Assembly (NCBI RefSeq): GCF_000934685.1
Contig: NZ_JYNQ01000001.1
Coordinates: forward strand, 496,001 to 560,000
From: Lacinutrix sp. Hel_I_90
GTDB taxonomy: Bacteria > Bacteroidota > Bacteroidia > Flavobacteriales > Flavobacteriaceae
Direction of reading: 5' to 3'
Length of the DNA stretch: 64,000 nucleotides
Position numbers and translations under genes: made by a program
The notes under the pieces: model-generated
Seen by the model: the letters and a program-made list of their open reading frames with translations, nothing else
The model's database searches: none
What the model was told of the DNA's origin: nothing
Shown: in pieces, positions 16,352-24,950 of the stretch
Position numbering within the stretch: the stretch's first letter is position 1
Layout of the letters: the number at the start of each line of letters is the position of its first letter

Positions 16352-17599
16352 ATGGAAGAACAAATAGCCTGCTTTTTTTATGACTACTATATAAGTTTCG
16401 GCTTTACAGAGTTTTCAGCTAAAGGTCTAAATATGCTGACATTATTACTCATATCCATTATTGTTATATTTATATTAGACCGAATTATCACAAAAATTTT
16501 GCGTGCTATTTCTGTTCGCGTCGCAAAACATACTAAATCACCTTTTGATGATTTATTATTGGCTAATAAAGTACCGAGAAATATCGCTCATATTATTCCT
16601 CTAATTATAGCCTTACAATTGCTGCCTATTGTTTTTGTGCATTTTGAATACATAGAAAGCCCTTTTCGTAAAACATTACAAGTCCTTTTTATAATTCTAA
16701 CGCTTTGGATTGTACGTAGTGTTTTGCACACACTGGAAGATTACTTTAAAACTTTACCACGATTACGAGACAAACCTATAGACAGTTATATTCAGGTATT
16801 TATGATCTTTGCTTGGGTGGCTGGAATGTTTGCTGCTGTTGCTGTTTTTAGCAATGTTTCCATTTGGAAATTTGTCACTGGTTTTGGTGCTGCTTCGGCT
16901 ATTATTTTACTTATTTTTAAAGATACTATTCTTGGCTTTGTCGCTAGTATACAAGTATCTATTAACGATATGGTACGTATTGGCGATTGGATTACCTTTG
17001 AAAAATATGGTGCCGATGGTGATGTTATTGAAATTAATCTGGCGACAGTAAAAGTTCAGAACTTTGATAACACCATTACAACCATTCCTACCTATGCCAT
17101 GATTTCAGATTCGTTTAAGAATTGGCGTGGGATGACCAATTCTGATGGGCGACGTATTAAAAGACACATGCTTATTAAACAATCTTCTATTAAATACCTA
17201 ACCCCTGAAGATGTGGAAAGATTAAAAGAAATTGAAGTTATTTCTGATTATCTAACCACCATGCAAAACAAAATAAAAAAGCAAAATAGTGCTCTTAAAG
17301 TAAATAAATCGCTACTTATTAATGGTAAAAACATGACTAATATTGGTGTGTTTAGAAAATTTATTCAAACCTATTTAGAGCAACATTCGGCAATTAATGA
17401 CAGTATGCTACTCATGGCCAGACAACTACAGCCAACAGCCCATGGTATTCCTCTGGAGATCTATTGTTTTAGTAGAGACAAACGTTGGGAGAATTATGAG
17501 TACGTTATGAGCGATCTATTTGATCACTTCTTAGCCGCAGTACCCTATTTTGACTTGGAACTTTTTGAATTACAAAACGCCATAAGTCATACCGATTAA
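16352..17599 (+). CDS. Mechanosensitive ion channel, MscS family (YbdG-like)
   Basis: 415 aa from the ATG at 16352 (an upstream TTG at 16331 is not needed). Several membrane helices precede the MscS core: about 30-50, 80-105, 110-125, 150-175 and the pore-lining helix FVTGFGAASAIILLIFKDTILGF region, followed by the beta domain (VRIGDWITFEKYGADGDVIEI, NFDNTITTIPTYAMISDSFKN). The long C-terminal domain and the TFDDLLLAN-like linker fit the YbdG group, which responds weakly to osmotic stress. A TAATTTTG -7-like element at 16326-16333 precedes it, with no clear TTG. Confidence 0.85.
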   Translation: MEEQIACFFYDYYISFGFTEFSAKGLNMLTLLLISIIVIFILDRIITKILRAISVRVAKHTKSPFDDLLLANKVPRNIAHIIPLIIALQLLPIVFVHFEYIESPFRKTLQVLFIILTLWIVRSVLHTLEDYFKTLPRLRDKPIDSYIQVFMIFAWVAGMFAAVAVFSNVSIWKFVTGFGAASAIILLIFKDTILGFVASIQVSINDMVRIGDWITFEKYGADGDVIEINLATVKVQNFDNTITTIPTYAMISDSFKNWRGMTNSDGRRIKRHMLIKQSSIKYLTPEDVERLKEIEVISDYLTTMQNKIKKQNSALKVNKSLLINGKNMTNIGVFRKFIQTYLEQHSAINDSMLLMARQLQPTAHGIPLEIYCFSRDKRWENYEYVMSDLFDHFLAAVPYFDLELFELQNAISHTD

Positions 17600-17635
17600 G
17601 CCTTCTTTTTTTTAGAAAAGTTAATTTATAGTTAA

Positions 17636-17672
17636 TTTGATTTCTGTTTTAATAGTATTACTATTATATTTG
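17636..17672 (+). promoter_or_regulatory. Probable promoter of the exporter operon
   Basis: TATATTTG at 17665-17672 fits the -7 consensus; a TTTG at 17636-17639 is 25 bases upstream, slightly beyond the usual spacing. The TetR ATG (17691) is 18 bases downstream, and TetR-family regulators often bind such overlapping sites, so autoregulation is possible. Confidence 0.5.
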
Positions 17673-17690
17673 CAATTGAATTTAATTACT

Positions 17691-18368
17691 ATGAAATACT
17701 TGCTTTCAAATTTAAACATTAGTATTAACGAAAAAATATATTTGAAAGACCCTGAGTCTTCAGATTTAGGAAAACGCATCATTCAACATAGCATTCTGCT
17801 CATTGATGATATTGGCTTTGATTTGTTTACCTTTAAAAAGTTAGGCATAAAAATCGGATCTAATGAAAGTTCGGTGTATCGTTATTTTGAAAGCAAACAT
17901 AAGCTACTACTCTATTTAACCTCTTGGTATTGGACTTGGCTAGAGTACCAATTAGTATTGTCTACTAATAGTATTGAAAACAAAGTATCAAAATTAGAAA
18001 AAGGGATAGATGTATTAACCCAAACAACGACTATTGATTCGTCTTTTGGTCATGTTGATGAAATTGTATTAAAGCGTATTGTTATCAATGAATACTCAAA
18101 ATCATACTTAACAAAAGAAGTCGATACTGAAAATAAAGAGGGTTATTTTTCTGTTTATAAACGTTTAGTGAATAGACTAAAAGATATGATTATTGAAGTG
18201 GATGCTTCATACAAGTACCCATTAACCTTATCAAGCACCATTATTGAAGGCGCTATGCATCAACATTTTTTAAAGGATCACTTTCAATCCATAACAGAAT
18301 GTAGTCCCGCATTACCACCTAAAGACTTTTTTAAAGATTTAATATTTAACGTTCTAAAGACTAAATAA
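17691..18368 (+). CDS. TetR family transcriptional regulator
   Basis: 225 aa from the ATG at 17691; an upstream in-frame start would run through the promoter. N-terminal TetR-type HTH: IIQHSILLIDDIGFDLFTF, then KKLGIKIGSNESSVYRYFESK and KLLLYL. The C-terminal ligand-binding half is helical and unlike named members. Its stop codon is directly followed by the ABC transporter ATG, so it is the first gene of the export operon it probably controls. Confidence 0.85.
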   Translation: MKYLLSNLNISINEKIYLKDPESSDLGKRIIQHSILLIDDIGFDLFTFKKLGIKIGSNESSVYRYFESKHKLLLYLTSWYWTWLEYQLVLSTNSIENKVSKLEKGIDVLTQTTTIDSSFGHVDEIVLKRIVINEYSKSYLTKEVDTENKEGYFSVYKRLVNRLKDMIIEVDASYKYPLTLSSTIIEGAMHQHFLKDHFQSITECSPALPPKDFFKDLIFNVLKTK

Positions 18369-20036
18369 ATGCCCAAAAATGTAATTAATGCCTGGCAACG
18401 TTTAATAGGCTTGCTAAAATTAGATAGAAAAGACATCCGTCAAATTTTCTTTTATGCCATTTTTGCAGGGGTGGTAAGCTTATCACTTCCTTTAGGAATT
18501 CAAGCGATTATAAACTTATTGCAAAGCGCACAAATTAGTACCTCTTGGATTGTTCTTGTGGGGCTGGTAACATTGGGGGTCGTGTTTGTTGGTGTTTTAC
18601 AGCTCATGCAAATACGCATTATAGAAAATGTGCAACAAAAGATTTTTACCCGAGCCTCGTTTGAATTTTCTTATCGTTTTCCAAAAATGAAAATGAGCGG
18701 ACTAAGTGGCTACTACCCTCCAGAATTAGCCAATCGGTTTTTCGATACCTTAACCATTCAAAAAGGATTATCTAAAGTTTTAATCGATTTTCCAGCGGCC
18801 TTATTACAAATTATTTTCGGATTAATATTACTATCCTTTTATCATCCATTCTTTATTATCTATGGTTTTTTCTTACTAACACTAATGTATATTGTTTTCA
18901 AATTTACCGCTCAAAAAGGCCTTGAAACTAGCTTGGAAGAATCTAACAATAAATATAAAGTTGCCCATTGGATTCAGGAAATTGCCCGCTCTATTTTAAG
19001 CTTTAAACTCTCTGGAAAAACCAATCTGGCAATGGATAAGAATGACAAGTTAGTCGCTAAATACTTAGAAGCACGCGAAAATCATTTTAGAATTTTAGTG
19101 ATTCAATTCATTCAGCTTATTGGTTTTAAGGTGCTGGTAACAGCTGGACTTTTAATTATTGGTGGCTTATTAGTTTTAAACCAGAGAATGAACATTGGTC
19201 AATTTGTAGCTGCCGAAATCATCATTCTTTTAGTCATTGCTTCAGTAGAAAAATTAATTCTTGGCCTTGAAACTATTTATGATGTTTTAACGTCTATAGA
19301 AAAATTAGGCAAAGTTGTAGATATGCCATTAGAATCTCAAAGTGGTGAGGTTTTAGCATTTGATAGCGAACCTTTTACTATTGAATTAGATGATGTTTCT
19401 TTTACTGCTCCTAATCGAGATTCGCCAATTATAAACACTGTTTCCTTAACCCTAGAACCAAAGCAAGTCGTGCTAATTACAGGTGAAAGTGGTTCTGGGA
19501 AATCAACCTTACTAAAACTTATTGCAGGTTTAATAATGCCAACTAAAGGAAAAATTTATGTCAACAATAAATCATTACTAGGCATTAATTTAAATTCTTA
19601 TCGGTCACAATTAGGGCAAACATTAACTGAAGAAACACCTTTTGAAGGCACCCTATTGGATAACATTACTTTTGGTGATAAAACCATAACAACAGATCAA
19701 GTGAACGCCGTAATTAAAAATGTTGGCTTAAAGGATTTTGTAAAGGAAATGGCTCTAGGACTACACACCGTTTTATATCCTGAAGGGAAAGAGATCTCTT
19801 ATACAATTTCAAAAAAAATAATGTTGGCAAGAAGTATTATTAGAACGCCAAAACTGCTATTACTAAAAGAACCTTTAGATCAGTTTGAAAGCAATGAAGC
19901 CAAACGAATCATTGATTTTTTAACAGATGAATCGCATGACTGGACACTTGTAGTTGTTAGCCAAAATGACCAATGGAAACACAAAGCAAATAAGACAATA
20001 ATATTAAAAGAGGGTCAAATAATTAACACAAAATAG
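18369..20036 (+). CDS. ABC exporter permease-ATPase with degenerate ATPase motifs
   Basis: 555 aa. About six membrane helices occupy 1-320, then a nucleotide-binding domain. Walker A is intact (GESGSGKST, 372-380), but the other motifs are changed: the signature LSGGQ reads ISYTI (476-480), the Walker B Asp is Lys500 (LLLLKEPLD, with Glu501 kept), and the H-loop His is Gln532 (VVVSQND). ATP may be bound, but hydrolysis by a homodimer looks impaired. With HlyD and TolC genes directly downstream it is the inner-membrane part of a type-I-secretion-like complex. No N-terminal peptidase domain. Cargo unknown. Confidence 0.85.
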   Translation: MPKNVINAWQRLIGLLKLDRKDIRQIFFYAIFAGVVSLSLPLGIQAIINLLQSAQISTSWIVLVGLVTLGVVFVGVLQLMQIRIIENVQQKIFTRASFEFSYRFPKMKMSGLSGYYPPELANRFFDTLTIQKGLSKVLIDFPAALLQIIFGLILLSFYHPFFIIYGFFLLTLMYIVFKFTAQKGLETSLEESNNKYKVAHWIQEIARSILSFKLSGKTNLAMDKNDKLVAKYLEARENHFRILVIQFIQLIGFKVLVTAGLLIIGGLLVLNQRMNIGQFVAAEIIILLVIASVEKLILGLETIYDVLTSIEKLGKVVDMPLESQSGEVLAFDSEPFTIELDDVSFTAPNRDSPIINTVSLTLEPKQVVLITGESGSGKSTLLKLIAGLIMPTKGKIYVNNKSLLGINLNSYRSQLGQTLTEETPFEGTLLDNITFGDKTITTDQVNAVIKNVGLKDFVKEMALGLHTVLYPEGKEISYTISKKIMLARSIIRTPKLLLLKEPLDQFESNEAKRIIDFLTDESHDWTLVVVSQNDQWKHKANKTIILKEGQIINTK

Positions 20037-20037
20037 C

Positions 20038-21387
20038 ATGTTAAATATTTCAGAGAATAGATTAAATACTAAAGTTGATATTTCACATTTCGAGTCTTCA
20101 AAAAAGGCTTTTGGGAAACAGCACTTTAAAAATTTTAATAGACTGTTACTAATTTTTGCCGTACTGTGCATTATTACTTTGTTTTTACCCTGGACACAAA
20201 ACATAACTGCAAATGGAGCTGTAACGACCTTAACACCTGATCAAAGACCACAAAGTATTCAATCGCCAATTCCAGGGCGTATTGAAAAGTGGTACGTAAA
20301 AGAAGGTGATTTTGTAAAAAAAGGAGATACAATTCTTTTTGTTTCTGAAGTTAAGAATGAGTATTTCAATCCTGATCTCGTAAAACGAACAGGAGAGCAA
20401 ATTCAATCCAAAAACTTTTCTGTAGAAAGTTACGGTTCAAAAGTAAATGCGTTAAACAACCAAATTGGTGCTTTAGCTACAGAACGCGTTTTAAAGTTGG
20501 AACAAGCGAAAAATAAATTGTTACAGAGCAAACTTAAAGTTAAGAGTGATAGCATAGATTATGAAGCGTCTAAAACCAATTTAAACATTGCCGAAAAACA
20601 ATTTGCACGAATTGAAACCCTACAAAATGAAGGCTTAAAATCGGTAACAGAGGTTGAAGAGAAACGTCTCAAACTTCAAGAAACACAGGCTAAACTTATT
20701 TCCCTAGAAAACAAATATTTAGCCGCTAAAAATGAAGTATTAAATGCAGAAGTAGAAATAAACCGCATTCAAGCTGAATATATTGACAAAATATCAAAAG
20801 CACAAAGTGATAAATTCACTGCTAAATCAAATCAGTTTGATACTGAAGCGCAAGTCTCAAAACTAGAAAATGATTATACAAATTACGCCATGCGTAATGC
20901 GATGTATTACATTAGAGCCCCATTGGACGGCTATATAAACAAAGCCATAAAAACTGGTATTGGAGAAAGCTTTAAAGAGGGAGAACGTTTGGTTGGTATT
21001 ATGCCCGCTAATTATGATGTCGCCGTAGAAACTTACATTAAACCTATAGATCTACCATTAGTACACCTTGGCGAAACGTTTAGAGTGCAGTTTGATGGCT
21101 GGCCAGCAATTGTTTTTAGTGGTTGGCCCAACGTGTCATACGGAACCTATGGAGCAAAGGTAGTAGCCATAGAAAGTTTTATTAGTGATAATGGAAAATT
21201 TAGAATCCTATTGGCACCAGATCCCGAAGATTATCCATGGCCGAAAGCTATTCGCGTAGGATCTGGAGTAAAAGCACTCGGTTTATTAGAAGATGTACCC
21301 ATTTGGTTTGAACTATGGCGTAAAGTCAATGGCTTCCCGCCTAATTACTATGAACCTAAGAATGAACTAAAAAAAGACCAGAAGTAA
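20038..21387 (+). CDS. HlyD family periplasmic adaptor (membrane fusion protein)
   Basis: 449 aa. One N-terminal membrane helix (about 34-50), a lipoyl-like half motif (IQSPIPGRIEKWYVKEGDFV), a long coiled coil (about 125-290) and the second lipoyl half (YYIRAPLDGYINK), then a beta-barrel part. This is the adaptor that joins the ABC exporter to the TolC-type channel in Gram-negative type I export. It begins one base after the transporter's stop and ends directly against the TolC start. Confidence 0.9.
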   Translation: MLNISENRLNTKVDISHFESSKKAFGKQHFKNFNRLLLIFAVLCIITLFLPWTQNITANGAVTTLTPDQRPQSIQSPIPGRIEKWYVKEGDFVKKGDTILFVSEVKNEYFNPDLVKRTGEQIQSKNFSVESYGSKVNALNNQIGALATERVLKLEQAKNKLLQSKLKVKSDSIDYEASKTNLNIAEKQFARIETLQNEGLKSVTEVEEKRLKLQETQAKLISLENKYLAAKNEVLNAEVEINRIQAEYIDKISKAQSDKFTAKSNQFDTEAQVSKLENDYTNYAMRNAMYYIRAPLDGYINKAIKTGIGESFKEGERLVGIMPANYDVAVETYIKPIDLPLVHLGETFRVQFDGWPAIVFSGWPNVSYGTYGAKVVAIESFISDNGKFRILLAPDPEDYPWPKAIRVGSGVKALGLLEDVPIWFELWRKVNGFPPNYYEPKNELKKDQK

Positions 21388-22812
21388 ATGACTACATTTA
21401 ATCATAGTATTCTTTTCTTATTGTTACTTAGCATAACCGTTACTTTTGGGCAATCAGAAAGTCTTGAGCTTAAACAAGAGTTGTCTTTAGAGGAATATTT
21501 GGGTTACGTAAAATTGCATCACCCACTAATGAAGCAAGCGAACTTAACTCTAAATGTAGGTGAAGCCAGTTTGCTAAAAGCACGTGGTGGTTTCGATCCA
21601 AAAATTGAAGTAGATTATGACAGAAAAAAATTCAAAAACACAGAGTATTTTGACCAACTTAATGCCACCTTTAAAATCCCTACTTGGTATGGTATTGAAT
21701 TTAAAGCCAATTTTGAAGAGAACACCGGGGCATTCTTGAATCCAAACCTAACGGTGCCTGATGGCGGATTATATAGTGCGGGTGTTTCATTTTCATTAGC
21801 ACAAGGCTTTTTAATTAATGAACGCATGGCAGCATTAAAAGAAGCGCGTTTTTTTAGAGAGCAAACAAAAGCAGATCGGGATTTAATTGTAAACAACCTG
21901 ATTTTTGAGGCAAGTATCGCCTATTTTGAATGGCTTGAAGCGACAAACGAGCAAGGTATTTACACGGAATTTCTTAAAAATGCATCTACGAGATTTAACG
22001 CGGTGGAACGCAGTGCCGCCGTCGGCGAAAAAGCAATGATTGATGTCACTGAAGCCCGTATTGTCTTAAAAAACAGACAACTTAATCTGGAAGAAGCATC
22101 TTTAAAAAGAAGAAAAGCAACCTTAAAAGTAAGCAACTATTTATGGTTAAATAATGTGCCTCTGGAAATACAGGATAATGTGCTACCTGTACGTCCCGAA
22201 AAGCAAAATCTAGAAATGGCTTTAGTATTGGAAGGAATTACAGACACTAATGCGATGTTAGAAAGTCATCCTAAATTATTAAGTATAGCGGCTAAAATTG
22301 GTGGTTTATCAATAAACCGCGCGCTCAAACAAAATAAATTATTGCCAAAGCTAGCGCTTCAGTACAACTTTTTATCACCAGAATTCGATCAAATTAACAC
22401 CTTTAATACAGCAAACTATAAGGCCTTTGTAAACTTCAGCTTTCCAGTTTTATTACGAAAGGAACGTGGTGATTTAAAGCTGGCGAATCTAAAATTACAG
22501 GAGGCTAATTTTGAACGTACCGCCATAACACTCAACCTGAAAAATAAAATAAACGCAGTAAATACCGAAATACTTTCATTAGAAGTACAAACTAAACTTA
22601 TAAATGAGATTATAGAAGATTATAAAACACTGGTTAATGCAGAGGACCGTAAGTTTTTCCTAGGAGAAAGTTCATTGTTTTTAATAAATGCTCGAGAACA
22701 AAAATTAATTGATACACAGCTCAAGGAAAATGCACTTATAGCAAAACAGTTAAGCGCTATTGCTAGCTTATATAATGTGTTAGGCCTCTCTGAACCAATA
22801 ATTAAAAATTAA
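21388..22812 (+). CDS. TolC family outer membrane efflux channel
   Basis: 474 aa with a signal peptide (LFLLLLSITVTFGQ, cut near residue 21). Two repeated helical-hairpin halves with strand segments between, starting with LSLEEYLGYVKLHHPLMKQA, are typical of TolC-like trimers. The protein forms the outer membrane exit duct for the upstream HlyD and ABC proteins. It is the last gene of the operon; its start abuts the HlyD stop, and a bidirectional terminator lies 128 bases further. Confidence 0.9.
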   Translation: MTTFNHSILFLLLLSITVTFGQSESLELKQELSLEEYLGYVKLHHPLMKQANLTLNVGEASLLKARGGFDPKIEVDYDRKKFKNTEYFDQLNATFKIPTWYGIEFKANFEENTGAFLNPNLTVPDGGLYSAGVSFSLAQGFLINERMAALKEARFFREQTKADRDLIVNNLIFEASIAYFEWLEATNEQGIYTEFLKNASTRFNAVERSAAVGEKAMIDVTEARIVLKNRQLNLEEASLKRRKATLKVSNYLWLNNVPLEIQDNVLPVRPEKQNLEMALVLEGITDTNAMLESHPKLLSIAAKIGGLSINRALKQNKLLPKLALQYNFLSPEFDQINTFNTANYKAFVNFSFPVLLRKERGDLKLANLKLQEANFERTAITLNLKNKINAVNTEILSLEVQTKLINEIIEDYKTLVNAEDRKFFLGESSLFLINAREQKLIDTQLKENALIAKQLSAIASLYNVLGLSEPIIKN

Positions 22813-22940
22813 ACCCATAAAAAACGCCATCTCATAATGATACGCTTGTTGTTTTTTTATGTCTTTAAATAAAAAAAATAACGGTATTTATGTTAAGATT
22901 AAGTTCACGAACGCCTCGTTTATTATTAGTATAAAACAAA

Positions 22941-22973
22941 AAAAACCTCAATTAGACTATAATTGAGGTTTTT
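22941..22973. terminator. Bidirectional terminator between TolC and cold-shock genes
   Basis: A perfect 14-bp stem (AAAAACCTCAATTA at 22941-22954 with its complement at 22960-22973, loop GACTA) with T-runs on both strands lies between two convergent genes. Confidence 0.9.
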
Positions 22974-22993
22974 CTTACAAATTAAAAGTGAGT

Positions 22994-23446
22994 TTATATT
23001 TTCTTAACACGAACGGCATTTAAGCCTTTCATCCCTTTTTCCAGTTCAAACTGTACTTTGTCATTTTCTGTGATTTCATCTATTAAACCACTCACGTGAC
23101 AAAAGTATTTTTCTGAATCTTCTGCATCAATGATAAAACCGAAACCTTTAGAAGAATCGTAAAAAGAAACTTTTCCTTTTCTAATAGGGTCTTGTTCTGG
23201 CAGATCTTCTTTTTTAGGCACGCCTAAAACGATATTGTCTGCTTTAACTTTGATTTTATCTTCTGGATCTGGCGGAGTATCTACCAAATTGCCATTATAG
23301 TCTACATAGGCAAACTGAATGCCATCTGTTCCGTTTTCTTCTCTTTCAGCCTTACGAGCCTCCATCTTCTTTCTCTTGTCCTCCTTCTTCTTAAGACGCT
23401 TTTTTTCTTTTTCTAATTTGTTAAATGTCTGTTGCGACTTTGCCAT
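22994..23446 (-). CDS. Cold-shock domain protein with charged N-terminal extension
   Basis: 150 aa. The last 62 residues form a cold-shock domain: KGKVSFYDSSKGFGFI (RNP1 KGFGFI) and EKYFCHVSGLIDEI, where the RNP2 motif is YFCHVS rather than the common VFVHFS. The first 40 residues are a very basic and acidic coiled-coil-like helix (KLEKEKKRLKKKEDKRKK) and a linker follows. Binds single-stranded nucleic acid; the extension may bind ribosomes or RNA. A flavobacterial version, often annotated as cold-shock protein. Monocistronic. Confidence 0.85.
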   Translation of the reverse strand: MAKSQQTFNKLEKEKKRLKKKEDKRKKMEARKAEREENGTDGIQFAYVDYNGNLVDTPPDPEDKIKVKADNIVLGVPKKEDLPEQDPIRKGKVSFYDSSKGFGFIIDAEDSEKYFCHVSGLIDEITENDKVQFELEKGMKGLNAVRVKKI

Positions 23447-23551
23447 TCTTTTTTAAGTGTATAATTTAATTGTTGCCGGAATTAGCAAAAATTTTTGTAA
23501 AAATACGGATTTTGATTGATATTTTAAAGAAAATATTAAAGTTTACTTTTA

Positions 23552-24241
23552 TTATTCTTTTTCCTGGACTATAGTAATCGTTGCTTTAACACCCGTAGCC
23601 AGGTTCCATTGATTAGAAACAATTACTTTTCCTTGGGCATCTAACACTTGAAATTCTGCTGTATTAGGTCCGCTTGTCCCTTGATTTAAAGCTTCAAAAT
23701 CTATAATATTGTTCCCTGGTGTTAAATTCAGAAAGAAACCTTTACTGTGAGTCTCTAATAAAACGCGCGTTTGAACAACATCATCATTCACATAAACACG
23801 TATTAAATCACCATCAGGTGCCTGATGGTCTCTGTAAATAATATTGACGCGCTTTGTTTTGGTACTAAACTCTCCCAGATATTGGGTAACTTCACTGCCG
23901 TTATGTTTACGTTCTCTATCTTCTTTTAATTTAAGTGCATTCTTTAATTGCTTTTGGAAGAGCTCTGCAGGATTTCTAAATTCATTGTCCTTAGTTATCG
24001 AAAATTCTTTTCTTTTGGCAACTGGAAGTGCTTCTGTTTCTGGCAAAACCACTTCATTTTCGGAGGTTTCATCAGGCTTAGGACTATCCATCTCTGCCGG
24101 TCTAACAATTAATTCGTTGTCTTCCTTTGGATCTTCAACTTCTTCAGCTGGTATAGCTATTGACTTATTTTCACTATCTATTTGTGCACTTATATGAAGT
24201 GTAAAAAGAAAAGTGACTATGAAAAACAATTTTAATTTCAT
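23552..24241 (-). CDS. Secreted conserved flavobacterial protein, unknown
   Basis: 229 aa with a signal peptide (KLFFIVTFLFTLHISAQ). Residues 25-85 are low-complexity and acidic, rich in Pro, Glu and Asp; the C-terminal half (about 120-229) is beta-rich with NLTPGNNIIDFEALNQGTSG and FQVLDAQGKVIVSNQWNL, which I recognise as a recurring motif in flavobacterial periplasmic proteins of unknown role. Its upstream region holds the micro-ORF cluster on the other strand. No operon partner. Confidence 0.6.
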   Translation of the reverse strand: MKLKLFFIVTFLFTLHISAQIDSENKSIAIPAEEVEDPKEDNELIVRPAEMDSPKPDETSENEVVLPETEALPVAKRKEFSITKDNEFRNPAELFQKQLKNALKLKEDRERKHNGSEVTQYLGEFSTKTKRVNIIYRDHQAPDGDLIRVYVNDDVVQTRVLLETHSKGFFLNLTPGNNIIDFEALNQGTSGPNTAEFQVLDAQGKVIVSNQWNLATGVKATITIVQEKE

Positions 24242-24496
24242 CTCTTATACAATGGTTTGTCGAAAATAAACCAAAAACCATACCTAAATGCTAAAATTTT
24301 ATTAATCTATTTAACTTTTTTAAACTTTTCATGAAATCATCCAGTCCCACCCTGTTTTAGTTAAACTATGACTCCGTTTAATTGTTAAAATGTGTTAAAA
24401 AAGTACTTGGTTTTACATAGTACTGTAACAAAATTAAATGTTTGTCGTCTATATAGTATAAATCAATAATTATCAATCAATTAAAAACTTAATAGT

Positions 24497-24583
24497 ATGA
24501 GAACTTTAAACAACAACCAATTAACAGGAAGATTACAAGGTACAAAAAGTAATGCTTGGAATTCAAAACGACGTCACAGATAA
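24497..24583 (+). CDS. Micro-ORF 1: 28-aa basic peptide
   Basis: ATG to TAA, 28 codons: MRTLNNNQLTGRLQGTKSNA followed by WNSKRRHR. Net charge is strongly positive (seven Arg/Lys, no acidic residue). A second copy 127 bases downstream differs at five nucleotides, three of them synonymous, and two conservative replacements (T10S, A20T), so the peptide sequence is more conserved than the DNA. The leader with ATCAATCAATTAAAAACTTAATA is repeated too. No family known. Translation is inferred from this pattern. Confidence 0.5.
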   Translation: MRTLNNNQLTGRLQGTKSNAWNSKRRHR

Positions 24584-24623
24584 TATCTGAAATCATCAAT
24601 CAATCAATTAAAAACTTAATATC

Positions 24624-24710
24624 ATGAGAACTTTAAACAACAACCAACTGTCAGGAAGATTACAAGGCACAAAAAGTAATACTTGGAATTCAAAACGACG
24701 TCACAGATAA
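24624..24710 (+). CDS. Micro-ORF 2: 28-aa tandem copy
   Basis: Second copy of micro-ORF 1, MRTLNNNQLSGRLQGTKSNT followed by WNSKRRHR, same stop position and same downstream sequence TATCTGAAATCATCAATC. The 127-bp unit including the leader was duplicated as a whole. Function unknown; the Arg/His tail suggests nucleic-acid or ribosome contact, which is inference. Confidence 0.5.
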   Translation: MRTLNNNQLSGRLQGTKSNTWNSKRRHR

Positions 24711-24751
24711 TATCTGAAATCATCAATCAATCAATCAAAAACCTGGAAATC

Positions 24752-24886
24752 ATGAAAGCCATAATTAATACCTTAAGAACATCTCAAAGAATCACTAACG
24801 ACCGCTTATGTACTATTAAAGGCGTTTATAAGTTTAGGAATACAAAAGATGGTCTATGGAGAGGCGTAACACGTTATGCACATTAG
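24752..24886 (+). CDS. Micro-ORF 3: 44-aa basic peptide
   Basis: ATG at 24752, 44 codons, beginning MKAIINTLRTSQRITNDRLC and ending in RGVTRYAH; ten Arg/Lys and two Asp. The leader ATCATCAATCAATCAATCAAAAAC is shared with the two 28-aa copies, but the peptide is different. A longer in-frame start at 24683 lies inside micro-ORF 2 in another frame and is rejected. It is followed 26 bases later by a strong terminator, so all three may be read from one short transcript. Unknown family. Confidence 0.5.
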   Translation: MKAIINTLRTSQRITNDRLCTIKGVYKFRNTKDGLWRGVTRYAH

Positions 24887-24912
24887 TTTTTGCAAATCGG
24901 TTTTCACCATTA

Positions 24913-24950
24913 AAGAGCCTGTAAATAATTTACAGGCTCTTATTTTTTTA
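24913..24950. terminator. Terminator after micro-ORF cluster
   Basis: A perfect 13-bp stem (AAGAGCCTGTAAA at 24913-24925 with 24929-24941, loop TAA) followed by a T-run on the plus strand. It also lies just beyond the stop of the convergent S9 peptidase gene. Confidence 0.92.

Larger units (their letters stand above)
24497..24750 (+). repeat. Two tandem 127-bp units encoding the 28-aa peptides
   Basis: Units at 24497-24623 and 24624-24750 each hold one 28-aa ORF plus a spacer with (ATCA)n-like sequence, nearly identical until the last bases where the third leader diverges. The remaining upstream stretch (24242-24496) shows no recognised gene. Confidence 0.85.

Noticed and set aside
24497-24750. 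CRISPR-like or satellite interpretation of the 127-bp repeat
   Set aside because: Only two units, each coding a complete ORF with silent differences; no short repeat/variable spacer pattern.
24683-24886. 67-codon ORF as the real form of micro-ORF 3
   Set aside because: Its first part lies inside micro-ORF 2 in another frame; the ATG at 24752 directly follows the shared leader.
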